A stretch of DNA of 64,000 nucleotides. Source: Sphingobium indicum B90A. Its GTDB lineage: Bacteria; Pseudomonadota; Alphaproteobacteria; Sphingomonadales; Sphingomonadaceae. The DNA is taken from contig NZ_CP013070.1 of the NCBI RefSeq assembly GCF_000264945.2, forward strand, positions 62,001 through 126,000, in the 5' to 3' direction. Below, one piece after another: positions 43,228-51,486 of the stretch; positions within the stretch are counted from its first letter, which is position 1, and each line of letters begins with the position of its first letter. The notes under the pieces were generated by a model, which did not search any database, was not told the DNA's origin, and worked only from the letters and a program-made list of their open reading frames with translations. Made by a program: the position numbers and the translations under genes.

Positions 43228-43243
43228 CGTACCATATAGTACG
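43228..43243. promoter_or_regulatory. operator-like palindrome 1 for the TetR regulator
   Basis: CGTACCATATAGTACG: the ends (CGTAC/GTACG) are perfectly inverted. It sits 6 bases upstream of the TetR start. A second, 14-of-16-base match to its reverse complement lies at 43289-43304. Confidence 0.75.
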
Positions 43244-43288
43244 CTATTTCTGTTGACAAGGATTCGCAACCGGCGCAAAGCCTGATTT

Positions 43289-43304
43289 CATACTATCTGG
43301 TACG
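43289..43304. promoter_or_regulatory. operator-like palindrome 2, next to the outer-membrane factor start
   Basis: CATACTATCTGGTACG matches the reverse complement of site 1 at 14 of 16 bases. It ends 6 bases before the ATG at 43311, so bound regulator would cover the 5' end of the transcript. A TTGACA (43253-43258) lies between the two sites and may be a -35 element. Confidence 0.7.
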
Positions 43305-43310
43305 GTTTTT

Positions 43311-44852
43311 ATGCCCGCGAGTCGCCATCCGAATCCTTCGCGCTTTTCCGCCCGGACCGGGCTTCTCGCCGGCGCGGCGTTGCTGTCCGCCTGCGCGGCT
43401 GTGCCGGACCTGGGTCCGCAGCCGGTCGCGCGCGGGCCGGCCAGCATCGCGGCGGAACGCAGCCTGCAGGCCGACAATGCCACCCAATGGCCGGCGGAAG
43501 GATGGTGGAAGGCCTATGGCGATCCGCAACTCGACGCGCTGATAGAGGAAGGGCTGAAGGGATCGCCGGACGTCGCCGCCGCCGCCGCCCGCTTCGCTGA
43601 GGCCAATGCCGCCGCGCAGCAGGCGGGCGCGCCGCTGCTGCCCGCGATAGACCTCGACGCCAATAGCGGCGTGACCAAGTCCAGCTACAATATGGGCATG
43701 CCCAAGGAATTCGTGCCCAAGGGCTGGCTGGGCACGGGCCGGGTGGCGCTGAATTTCGGCTTCGACCTCGACCTGTGGGGCAGGAACCGGGCGGCGCTGG
43801 CGGCGGCGACGTCCGAAGCGCGGGCGGCGGAGATCGACGCGCGGCAGGCGCGGCTGGCGCTGGCGACCGGCGTGGCCGACGCCTATGCCGACCTTGCCCG
43901 CCTGCATGACGAGCGCGACATCCAGGCGCGGGCGCTCGAAATCCGCACCGCCAGCCGGAAACTGGTCGCGGACCGCCGCGCCAACGGGCTGGAAACCCGC
44001 GGCAGCGAGCGGCAGGCGGACGCCACCGTCTCCTCCGCCAAGGCGCAACTCGCCGCCGCCGACCAGGCTATCGCGGTGCGCCGGCATCAGATTGCGGCGC
44101 TGATCGGCGCGGGGCCTGACCGCGGCCTTGCCATCGCCCGTCCCCGCCTGGGCAGGCCCGGCCCCCTCGGCCTGCCCGCGGACGTGACCACCGATCTGGT
44201 CGCCCGCCGCCCGGACATCGCCGCCGCGCTCGCCCGGACGGAGGCGGCGGCCAAGCGGATCAAGGTGGCCCGCGCCGATTTCTTCCCCGCCATCCGCCTG
44301 AACGCCCTGATCGGCGTCCAGTCGCTGGGCTACCAGACAGTGCTTCAGAACGGCGGCTTTGCCGGCGGCCCCAGCCCCTTCACCGACACGCTGTTCAAGA
44401 AGGATTCGCTGTTCGGCAATGCCGGCCCGGCGATCAGCCTGCCCATCTTCCACGGCGGCGCGCTCAGCGGCCAGTATCGCGGCGCCCGCGCCGTCTATGA
44501 CCAGGCGGTGGCCAATTATGACAAGACAGTGCTCGGCGCCTATCAGCAGGTGGCCGACGCCGTGACCGGCCGCCAGGCGCTGGACCGGCGGCTGGCCGAC
44601 GCCCGCGCCGCGCTGACCGCGTCGGAGGAAGCCTATGGCATCGCCCGCCAGCGCTATGAAGGCGGCCTCAACACCTATCTTGACGTGCTGAACGTGGAGG
44701 ACCAGCTTCTGGCCGCCCGCCAGGCCGTCGCGGAGCTGGAGGCGAGCGCCTTCACGCTCGACATCGCCCTCATTCGCGCGCTGGGCGGCGGCTTTGCCGG
44801 AAACGGCGCGCAGACACAGCTCCAGTTGTCCAAGGATACGCCCCATGGCTGA
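43311..44852 (+). CDS. outer-membrane efflux protein of the OprM/NodT family
   Basis: Outer-membrane channel of a tripartite exporter, 513 residues. Signal peptide with lipobox LLSAC at about 20-28. The TolC-like helical repeats are visible: DAYADLARLHDERDIQARALEIRTA and QVADAVTGRQALDRRLADARAALTASEEAYGIARQRYEGGLNTYLDVLNVEDQLLAARQA. It starts a three-gene operon with the membrane fusion protein and DHA2 pump. Confidence 0.93.
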   Translation: MPASRHPNPSRFSARTGLLAGAALLSACAAVPDLGPQPVARGPASIAAERSLQADNATQWPAEGWWKAYGDPQLDALIEEGLKGSPDVAAAAARFAEANAAAQQAGAPLLPAIDLDANSGVTKSSYNMGMPKEFVPKGWLGTGRVALNFGFDLDLWGRNRAALAAATSEARAAEIDARQARLALATGVADAYADLARLHDERDIQARALEIRTASRKLVADRRANGLETRGSERQADATVSSAKAQLAAADQAIAVRRHQIAALIGAGPDRGLAIARPRLGRPGPLGLPADVTTDLVARRPDIAAALARTEAAAKRIKVARADFFPAIRLNALIGVQSLGYQTVLQNGGFAGGPSPFTDTLFKKDSLFGNAGPAISLPIFHGGALSGQYRGARAVYDQAVANYDKTVLGAYQQVADAVTGRQALDRRLADARAALTASEEAYGIARQRYEGGLNTYLDVLNVEDQLLAARQAVAELEASAFTLDIALIRALGGGFAGNGAQTQLQLSKDTPHG

Positions 44853-45996
44853 CGCCAAGCCCGAATTCACGTCCGACGCGAGCAAGGCCGACGCCGCGGC
44901 GCAGCGCATGGAAGCCCGGAAGAAATGGCTGCTGCGGCTGGCGCTGGCCGTGCTGGCCGTCGGCGCGGCCTATGCCCTGTGGTACCTGCTGGTCGGCCGC
45001 AACCATGTCAGCACCGACAATGCCTATGTGAATGCCGAAGTGGCGCAGGTGACGCCGCTCATTTCCGCCCAGGCGGTCGAGGTGCTGGTGACGGACACCC
45101 AGGCGGTCAAGCGCGGCGACATATTGGTGAAGCTGGACCCCACCAACGCCCGCATCGCCGTGGCGCAGGCGGAGGCCGACCTGGCCGAGGCCCGCCGCCG
45201 TTTCCGCCAGGCCGTCGCGACCAGCGGTTCGCTGGCCGCGCAGGTGGAGGCGCGGGGCGCCGACATCAGCCAGGCGCGGGCCCAGCTCGCGACGGCGCAG
45301 GCCGATTTCGAAAAGGCGCGCATCGACCTGCGGCGGCGCGAGGCGCTGGCCCCCAACGGCGCCGTCTCCGGCGAGGAACTGACCAGCGCGCGCAAGGCCT
45401 ATGCCGCGGCGCAGGCGGCGCTCGACCTGGCGAAGGCCGGGGTGGCGACGGCCGAAGCGACGCGGGGCGCGGCCAGCGGGCAGCTTGCCGCCAATGACGC
45501 GCTGGTGCGCGGGTCCACCATCGACACCGACCCCGCCGTGCTGGCCGCCAAGGCGAAGCTGGAAAATGCCCGGCTCGACCTTGACCGCTCCGTCATCCGC
45601 GCCCCGATCGACGGCGTCGTGACCCGGCGGTCGGTGCAGGTCGGCCAGCGCGTCGCGCAGGGCAGCCCGATCATGACCATCGTGCCGCTCGCCAGGGTCT
45701 ATGTCGACGCCAATTTCAAGGAACGCCAGCTCCGCCGGGTCAAGATCGGCATGCCGGCGACGGTCACGTCGGACCTTTACGGCGGCGGCGTCGTCTATCA
45801 TGGCAAGGTGGTCGGCTTTTCCGGCGGCACGGGCGCGTCGATGGCGCTGATCCCCGCGCAGAACGCCACCGGCAACTGGATCAAGGTGGTGCAGCGCCTG
45901 CCCGTGCGCATCGCGCTCGACCCGCGCGAACTGGCCGAGCATCCGTTGCGCATCGGGCTTTCCATGGAAGCCGAAATCGACCTTTCCGGCGAATAA
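44845..45996 (+). CDS. emrA: EmrA/HlyD-family membrane fusion protein
   Basis: Periplasmic adaptor linking the pump to the outer-membrane channel, 383 residues. A single N-terminal transmembrane helix (LLRLALAVLAVGAAYALWYLLVG) is followed by VSTDNAYVNAEVAQVTPLISAQAVEVLVTDTQAVKRGDILVKLDP, a typical lipoyl/HlyD start, long coiled-coil helices and the second half IRAPIDGVVTRRSVQVGQRVAQGSPI. ATG at 44845 overlaps the previous gene by eight bases. Confidence 0.94.
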   Translation: MADAKPEFTSDASKADAAAQRMEARKKWLLRLALAVLAVGAAYALWYLLVGRNHVSTDNAYVNAEVAQVTPLISAQAVEVLVTDTQAVKRGDILVKLDPTNARIAVAQAEADLAEARRRFRQAVATSGSLAAQVEARGADISQARAQLATAQADFEKARIDLRRREALAPNGAVSGEELTSARKAYAAAQAALDLAKAGVATAEATRGAASGQLAANDALVRGSTIDTDPAVLAAKAKLENARLDLDRSVIRAPIDGVVTRRSVQVGQRVAQGSPIMTIVPLARVYVDANFKERQLRRVKIGMPATVTSDLYGGGVVYHGKVVGFSGGTGASMALIPAQNATGNWIKVVQRLPVRIALDPRELAEHPLRIGLSMEAEIDLSGE

Positions 45997-46007
45997 GGAA
46001 GCCGCCG

Positions 46008-47537
46008 GTGAGCCGCCCGACCGAGACGTTCACGCTCCTGTCGCCCCGTCATCGCCTGCTGGCGGGGATGACGCTGGCGCTCAGCAATTTCATGGTCGTG
46101 CTCGACCTGACCATCGCCAACGTCTCGGTGCCGCACATCGCGGGCAATCTGGGCATTTCGCCCGATCAGGGCACCTGGATCATCACCAGCTACGCCGTGG
46201 CGGAGGCGATCTGCGTGCCGCTGACCGGATGGCTGGCGCAGCGTTTCGGCGCCGTCAGGCTGTTCACCATGAGCATGCTGGGCTTTGGCCTTTTCTCGCT
46301 GCTGTGCGGCCTGTCCATGACGCTGGGCATGATCGTCGCCTGCCGCATCGGCCAGGGCCTGTGCGGCGGGCCGCTGATGCCGATGTCGCAGACCCTGCTG
46401 ATGCGCATCTTCCCGCCGCAGCAGCGCGGGCGCGTGATGGGGCTGTGGGCGATGACGACCATGCTGGGCCCCGCCCTGGGGCCGATCGTCGGGGGATATA
46501 TCAGCGACAACTGGAGCTGGCACTGGATCTTCTTCATCAACCTGCCCATCGCCGCCCTGTGCATCTTTTCGGCGCTGACGCTGCTGCGCCCGGTGGAAAC
46601 CGAGCGGGTGAAGCTGCCCATCGACTATATCGGCCTTGCCCTGCTGGTCTTCTGGATCGGTTCCCTCCAGATCATGCTGGACATCGGGCGGGACCATGAC
46701 TGGTTCGGCGATCCGATGATCGTCGCGCTGGCGCTGATGGCGGGAATCGGCTTCTGCATCTTCCTGATCTGGGAACTGACCGAGGAACATCCGATCGTCG
46801 ACCTGCGCGTGTTCCGCCATATCGGCTTCACATCGGGCGTGTTCACCCTGGCGCTGTGCTTCGGCGCCTATTTCGCGGGCATCGTGATCATTCCCCAATG
46901 GTTGCAGATCTCGATGGGCTATACCGCCACCTGGGCAGGCCTGGCGGCATCCTTCGTCGGCATGTCCGCCATGGTCATCGCGCCGATCGTCGGCCGCGTC
47001 GTCGGCAAGCTGGACGTGCGCCTGATGATTTCCAGCGGCGTGCTCTGGATCGGCGCCGTGACGCTGTGGCGGGCGCACTGGACGACCGACGCGGATTTCT
47101 GGACGGTCGCGCTGCCGCAACTGGTCCAGGGTTTCGGCATGCCGCTGTTCATGATCCCGCTGACGACGCTGACCCTGGGATCGGTCCGGCCGGAGGAAAC
47201 CGCCTCTGCCGCTGGCATGCAGAATTTCCTGCGCACGCTCGCCATCGCCATTTCCACCTCCATCGTGCTGACTGGCTGGGGCGACGGGCAGCGCGTGTCG
47301 CGCAACGAGATGGTCGGCACGCTCCATCCGGACGCGACCCTGGCCGACCTGACGAGCCGCGGCTTCACGCAGGAACAGGCGCGGCAGATGGTGGCGAACC
47401 TGGTCGACGCGCAGGCGATGGTGGTGTCGATGAACCACGTCTTCTTCATCGCCGCGCTGGTCATGTTCGCGGCGGCCGCCCTGGTGTGGCTGGCGCCGCG
47501 CCCCATGGCGAAGGTCGATACGTCCTCGGCGCACTGA
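46008..47537 (+). CDS. emrB: EmrB/QacA-family (DHA2) drug:proton antiporter
   Basis: A 509-residue major facilitator with about 14 transmembrane helices. The family motif D1 LDLTIANVSVPHI follows helix 1; then SYAVAEAICVPLTGWLAQRFG, motif C GPALGPIVGGYISDNWSWHWIFFINLPI and later TSRGFTQEQARQMVANLVDAQA. The GTG at 46008 is used (no ATG precedes). It completes the efflux operon; substrate not known. Confidence 0.94.
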   Translation: MSRPTETFTLLSPRHRLLAGMTLALSNFMVVLDLTIANVSVPHIAGNLGISPDQGTWIITSYAVAEAICVPLTGWLAQRFGAVRLFTMSMLGFGLFSLLCGLSMTLGMIVACRIGQGLCGGPLMPMSQTLLMRIFPPQQRGRVMGLWAMTTMLGPALGPIVGGYISDNWSWHWIFFINLPIAALCIFSALTLLRPVETERVKLPIDYIGLALLVFWIGSLQIMLDIGRDHDWFGDPMIVALALMAGIGFCIFLIWELTEEHPIVDLRVFRHIGFTSGVFTLALCFGAYFAGIVIIPQWLQISMGYTATWAGLAASFVGMSAMVIAPIVGRVVGKLDVRLMISSGVLWIGAVTLWRAHWTTDADFWTVALPQLVQGFGMPLFMIPLTTLTLGSVRPEETASAAGMQNFLRTLAIAISTSIVLTGWGDGQRVSRNEMVGTLHPDATLADLTSRGFTQEQARQMVANLVDAQAMVVSMNHVFFIAALVMFAAAALVWLAPRPMAKVDTSSAH

Positions 47538-47743
47538 ACGGAGGGCGGAGGGCAGGGACGGCCCCTTGCCCCCGGAAGCGGCGTGATCGGGCTTTGCGAT
47601 CAGCGACTTGTCCATCGCGGCATCCTCCGCCGGAGGGGGCGGGAACAGGGCGGCGCGCCGCCGTCGGCGTCTCCCCTCTGCCGCGCCCGATTGACGCGGC
47701 GCGACATCGCGGTCACTGAGTGGCAAAAAAGGCTTGGGGTCTC

Positions 47744-48322
47744 ATGCGAATCGTCATCATCGACGACAGCGGCCTGCGCGCGACGGTCCTGGAGGAAGGA
47801 CTGCGCGAGGCGGGCTATGACGATATTCACATCGTCCCCCCGCGCGGCGGCTTCGTCGCGCGGCTGGAGCGCATGGCGCCCGACGTGGTGCTGATGGACC
47901 TGGGCAGCCCCAGCCGCGACACGCTGGAGGAGATGCTGACGGTCAGCCGCGCTCTGGCCCGGCCCATCGCCATGTTCGTGGACCAGTCGGACGAAAGCAT
48001 GATCGGCGCCGCCATCGACGCGGGCGTCTCCGCCTATGTCGTGGACGGGCTGCGCAAGGAACGGGTGAAGCCGGTGCTGGAGCTCGCGGTGCGCCGCTTC
48101 AACGCCTTCGCCCGGCTCCAGAGCGAACTGGACGAGGCGCGCACGGCGCTGTCCGACCGCAAGATCATCGACCGCGCCAAATCCATCCTGATGAGCCAGC
48201 GCGGCCTTGGCGAGCCGGAGGCCTATGCGCTGCTGCGGTCGAGCGCGATGAATCAAGGGAAGAAGATCGTGGACGTCGCCCAGGCCCTCATCACGGCCAG
48301 CGACCTGTTGGGAGGGATGTGA
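47744..48322 (+). CDS. nasT: ANTAR-domain antiterminator NasT
   Basis: A 192-residue regulator with a receiver-like domain (IVIIDDSGLRATVLEEGLREAGY; VVLMDLGSPSRDTLE; aspartate present) followed by an ANTAR RNA-binding domain (~130-190; LSDRKIIDRAKSILMSQRGLGEPEAYALLRSSAMNQGKKIVDVAQALI). NasT prevents transcription termination in leaders of nitrate assimilation genes. It overlaps nasS by one base. ATG 47744 is chosen because the receiver begins MRIVIIDD; an upstream GTG is possible. Confidence 0.93.
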   Translation: MRIVIIDDSGLRATVLEEGLREAGYDDIHIVPPRGGFVARLERMAPDVVLMDLGSPSRDTLEEMLTVSRALARPIAMFVDQSDESMIGAAIDAGVSAYVVDGLRKERVKPVLELAVRRFNAFARLQSELDEARTALSDRKIIDRAKSILMSQRGLGEPEAYALLRSSAMNQGKKIVDVAQALITASDLLGGM

Positions 48323-49530
48323 TGGTGATGACGACCGACCTGCGCATCGCCTTCCTGCCGCTGACCGACGTCGCCGTGCTCGCCGTGGCGCGGGAAAGGG
48401 GCTTCGCGGAGGAGGAGGGGCTGCATCTCGACCTCGTCCGCACGACCAGTTGGGCGACGTTGCGCGACCGGCTGGTGTTCGGCCAGGTGCAGGCGGCGCA
48501 TATGCTGGCGCCGCTGGCCGTCGCGGTGACGCTGGGATTGAGCCAGCAGGCCGCGCCCTTGTCCGCCCCCTACAAGCTCAACGTCAACGGCAACATGCTG
48601 GTGATGGCCAGCGAATTCGCCCAGGCGCTGGCCCCGGACGTGGCGGCGCGGCTGGACGATCCGCTGGGCACCGCGCATGACTTCGCGACCGCCATTGGCC
48701 TGTGGAAACGCAAGCCGGTGATCGGCGTCGTCCATCGCTATTCCAGCCATGCCGTCATGCTGCGCTACTGGCTGGCGAGCGCGGGGGTGGACCCGGATCG
48801 CGACGTCATCCTGCGCGTGCTGCCGCCCTCGCTGACGGTGGAGGCGATCCGCGCCGGGGAGATCGACGGCTTCATCGCGGGCGAACCCTGGGGCAGCGCG
48901 GCGGTGGATGCGGGCCTGGCGGAGGGGGTCGCCATTGGCGAGCGCATCTGGCGGCGCGGGGTTGAGAAGGTGCTGGCCTTCCGCACCCCCTGGCTGGAGG
49001 AGAATCCCGACAGCGTCGACCGGCTGCTGCGGGCGTTGGTAAGGGCGGGCGCCTGGTGCGACGATCCGGACCATCATGAGGCGCTGGCGCATCTCCTGTC
49101 GCAACCGCATTATGTCGACCAGCCCGCCGACCTGATCCTGCGCGCCCTGTCGGGCAGGATCGTCCCGCGGGTGGACATGGCGCCGCTCTCCATGCCCGAT
49201 TTCATGCTCTTTTCGCGGGAGGCGACGCCCTTTCCGTGGCGCAGCCAGGCGCTGTGGATATATTCGCAGCTCGTCCGCTGGAAGATGGTGGACCATAGCG
49301 CGGAAAACGCCGCCAAGGCCGCCTCGGTCTTCCGCCCCGACATCTTCCGCCGGGCGCTGGCCGACAGCGATGTGGCGATGCCGGGGGCCAGCATGAAGGT
49401 GGAAGGGGCGGTGGCGTCCCCGCTGGCGGTCGGATCGAAGCGGGGCGAACTGACGCTGGGTCCGGACAGTTTCTTCGACGGCCGGGTGTTCGATCCGGAA
49501 CGGATAGAGGATTTCCTGGCGAGCTTTTAA
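48322..49530 (+). CDS. nasS: NasS-like nitrate/nitrite sensor (NrtA/CmpA family)
   Basis: A 402-residue protein of the NrtA/CmpA/ThiY-like periplasmic-binding fold but without a signal peptide, so it is cytoplasmic: LRIAFLPLTDVAVLAVARERGFAEEEGLHLDLVRTTSW..., LGLSQQAAP, NGNMLVMAS, IRAGEIDGFIAGEPWGSAAVD. In nitrate assimilation NasS binds NasT and releases it when nitrate or nitrite is present. Starts ATG 48322, overlapping the nasT stop by one base. Confidence 0.9.
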   Translation: MVMTTDLRIAFLPLTDVAVLAVARERGFAEEEGLHLDLVRTTSWATLRDRLVFGQVQAAHMLAPLAVAVTLGLSQQAAPLSAPYKLNVNGNMLVMASEFAQALAPDVAARLDDPLGTAHDFATAIGLWKRKPVIGVVHRYSSHAVMLRYWLASAGVDPDRDVILRVLPPSLTVEAIRAGEIDGFIAGEPWGSAAVDAGLAEGVAIGERIWRRGVEKVLAFRTPWLEENPDSVDRLLRALVRAGAWCDDPDHHEALAHLLSQPHYVDQPADLILRALSGRIVPRVDMAPLSMPDFMLFSREATPFPWRSQALWIYSQLVRWKMVDHSAENAAKAASVFRPDIFRRALADSDVAMPGASMKVEGAVASPLAVGSKRGELTLGPDSFFDGRVFDPERIEDFLASF

Positions 49531-49548
49531 GGGTGGTTTGCCGTCATT

Positions 49549-49675
49549 CCCCCTCCCGCAGGCGGGAGGGGGTTAGGGGGTGGGCTGGCGCAACATCGGC
49601 GTTGTTTCGCAACGGCCAAGTCAGAAGCTCGCTCCGCTCGCACCCACCCCTAACCCCTCCCGTTTACGGGAGGGG
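49549..49675. repeat. inverted palindrome pair, family 1
   Basis: Left palindrome 49549-49572 followed by TTAGGGGGTGGGC; right arm CACCCACCCCTAA followed by palindrome 49654-49675. Same arrangement as around the DUF559 gene (1908-2325). The left arm matches the minus-strand reading of 2289-2325 over about 40 bases with a single visible mismatch. About 60 bases of unrelated sequence lie between the arms. It fills the first part of the 407-bp gap between nasS and the transporter gene. Confidence 0.78.
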
Positions 49676-49779
49676 AATGTCTTGGATTGGCCATTTTCCG
49701 ACCTGCGGCGTAACTCCCCTCTGCTTCCCGAAATTTGTGCCTTGCAACATAGGTCGAATCGCGAGATAATATCGGAGTC

Positions 49780-49903
49780 GCGCGACGAGGCGCGTTTTCC
49801 GGGATGAGCCCTTCCCAAGGTCGGGATCGCGTTCTCCCTTCGATTCTACAGCAAAGCCGCTGGCCGGATTTCGCAAGGAGCGAGGTCCGGAAGCGGCTTT
49901 TTT
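49780..49903 (+). promoter_or_regulatory. narK leader: candidate NasT-responsive hairpins plus terminator
   Basis: A hairpin at about 49779-49795 has a hexaloop that can be read as GACGAG (five Watson-Crick pairs) or ACGAGG. A second hairpin at 49813-49826 has a TCCC/GGGA stem with hexaloop AAGGTC (A at position 1, G at position 4). A strong terminator follows at 49853-49903. Two small hexaloop hairpins just before a terminator is the ANTAR-target arrangement. The first loop is a poorer match, so this assignment is less certain than the nirB leader. Confidence 0.65.
49853..49903 (+). terminator. terminator/attenuator upstream of the nitrate transporter
   Basis: GCCGCT and AGCGGC plus inner CCGGA/TCCGG form a long stem (49856-49897) followed by six T. 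It lies 34 bp before the ATG, so read-through is needed for transporter expression. Confidence 0.85.
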
Positions 49904-49937
49904 CATGCCCATTTCATAAAGATTGAGGGACGACATC

Positions 49938-51194
49938 ATGGCAACTGCTTATTGGGAGCGCCCGGAGGGCCAGGCTCCGGAGGCTGAGGGGGAAACCGGC
50001 CAGACCAGTTTCTGGAAGGCCGGGCACACGCCCACTCTTGTCGCCGCCTTCCTCTATTTCGACCTGGCTTTCATGGTGTGGGTGCTGCTGGGGCCGCTGG
50101 CGCCCTCCATCTCCAAGACGCTGGGCCTGACTCCGGCGGAAAAGGGCCTGATGGTCGCCGTTCCCACGCTGGCGGGCGCCGTGCTGCGCGTCGTCAACGG
50201 CCTGCTGGTCGACCGGATCGGCTGCAAGCAGGCGGGCGCGATCAGCCAGGCGATCGTCATCCTTGGCCTCTTCACCGCCTGGTCCATGGGCGTCGACAGC
50301 TTCGCGGGCACGCTGGCGCTGGGCGTCATCCTGGGCTTTGCGGGGGCCAGTTTCGCGATCGCGCTGCCGCTCGCCAGCCGCTGGTATCCCGCCGAACATC
50401 AGGGCAAGGCGATGGGCCTCGCCGGCATGGGCAATTCGGGCACGGTGCTGGCGTCGCTGTTCGCGCCGATGCTGGCCAAGCTGTTCGGCTGGAACGCGGT
50501 GCTGGGCCTGGCCTGCATTCCGCTGACCATCGTCTTCATCCTGTACATGATCATGGCGAAGAACGCGCCGGACGCGCCCGCGCCCAAGAAGCTGGTCGAT
50601 TATTTCCACCCGCTGAAAAGCGCCGACGCCTGGTGGCTGATGGGCTTTTATTCGGTGACCTTCGGCGGCTTCGTGGGGCTTGCCGCCTCGCTGCCCATCT
50701 ATTTCACCGACCAGTTCGGCCTGACCCCGGTGGTCGCGGGCTATTGCACGGCGGGCTGCGTCTTCGCCGGGTCGCTGGTGCGCCCGATGGGCGGGGCGCT
50801 GGCGGACCGGATCGGCGGCGTCAAAGCGCTGATGATGGTCTATGTCGCCGCCGCCCTGGCCCTGGCGGGGGTCGCCTATGCGCCGACGCTGTTCTCCGCC
50901 CTTGGCCTGTTCGTCGCGGCGATGCTGGCGCTGGGCGTCGGCAACGGCGCGGTCTTCCAACTCGTGCCCCAGCGGTTCCAGGCGGAAATCGGGGTCATGA
51001 CCGGCCTGGTCGGCATGGCGGGCGGCATTGGCGGCTTCTATCTCGCCTCGTCGCTGGGCATCGCCAAGCAGTTCACCGGCAGCTTCGCGCCCGGCTTCCT
51101 GATCTTCGCGGGCCTGGCGCTGGTCGCGTTTCTCGGCATCTCGCTGGTCCGCGCCCGCTGGCGCGCCACCTGGACCAGCGCGGCGCGCATCTGA
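49938..51194 (+). CDS. narK: NarK-type nitrate/nitrite transporter (MFS)
   Basis: A 418-residue major facilitator with 12 predicted helices. The first motif FLYFDLAFMVWVLLGPLAPSISKTLGLTPAEKGLMVAVPTLAGAVLRVVNGLLVDRIGCK and the nitrate signature GFAGASFAIALPLASRWYPAEHQGKAMGLAGMGNSGTV are both typical of the NarK/NasA group, as is VGNGAVFQLVPQRFQAEIGVMTGLVGMAGGIGGF in the second half. ATG at 49938 follows a terminator-containing leader, suggesting NasT control. It imports nitrate for the downstream reductases. Confidence 0.95.
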   Translation: MATAYWERPEGQAPEAEGETGQTSFWKAGHTPTLVAAFLYFDLAFMVWVLLGPLAPSISKTLGLTPAEKGLMVAVPTLAGAVLRVVNGLLVDRIGCKQAGAISQAIVILGLFTAWSMGVDSFAGTLALGVILGFAGASFAIALPLASRWYPAEHQGKAMGLAGMGNSGTVLASLFAPMLAKLFGWNAVLGLACIPLTIVFILYMIMAKNAPDAPAPKKLVDYFHPLKSADAWWLMGFYSVTFGGFVGLAASLPIYFTDQFGLTPVVAGYCTAGCVFAGSLVRPMGGALADRIGGVKALMMVYVAAALALAGVAYAPTLFSALGLFVAAMLALGVGNGAVFQLVPQRFQAEIGVMTGLVGMAGGIGGFYLASSLGIAKQFTGSFAPGFLIFAGLALVAFLGISLVRARWRATWTSAARI

Positions 51195-51339
51195 TCGGTC
51201 AAGGAGAGGGAGGCGGCGGCCCGCGCAGGCCGCCGCCCTTTTCGCGCCTGCGATAGGGCGCATGGACGGCGAAACGAAAATACATCGTTCTGCGAGGAAT
51301 CGCTTGACGCGAATCGCCAAAAGCCTATGCTGCAATGCA

Positions 51340-51392
51340 AAGGACAGGGTTGTCCTTCTTCCATAGCCGCGATGGTCCAGGGACGGACGATC
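51340..51392 (+). promoter_or_regulatory. nirB leader: tandem hexaloop hairpins (candidate ANTAR RNA target)
   Basis: Hairpin 1: AAGGAC-AGGGTT-GTCCTT at 51340-51357, a 6-bp stem with hexaloop AGGGTT. Hairpin 2: GTCC-AGGGAC-GGAC at 51375-51388, extended after one mismatch by GAT/ATC to 51371-51392. Both loops have A at position 1 and G at position 4, the pattern recognised by ANTAR proteins. The gap between the core stems is 17 bases. A strong terminator follows at 51410-51469. Confidence 0.8.
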
Positions 51393-51409
51393 AAGGCGCT
51401 TATGATGGC

Positions 51410-51469
51410 AAGGCCGCCATCCAGACCCTCCGGTTTCAAAGACCGAGGGTCCGGATGGCGGCCTTTTTC
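51410..51469 (+). terminator. strong intrinsic terminator in the nirB leader
   Basis: AAGGCCGCCATCC.GACCCTC (51410-51430) pairs with GAGGGTCCGGATGGCGGCCTT (51445-51465), then a T-rich tract. The ~19-bp stem stands between the promoter region and nirB, so read-through control by NasT is expected. Confidence 0.9.
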
Positions 51470-51486
51470 TTTTCTGGAGTCGAGGG

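Noticed and set aside
47538..47743. Possible small gene or sigma-54 promoter between emrB and nasT
   Set aside because: A TGGC near 47721 lacks the properly spaced GC of a -12 element, and no frame with a sensible start and RBS was found.
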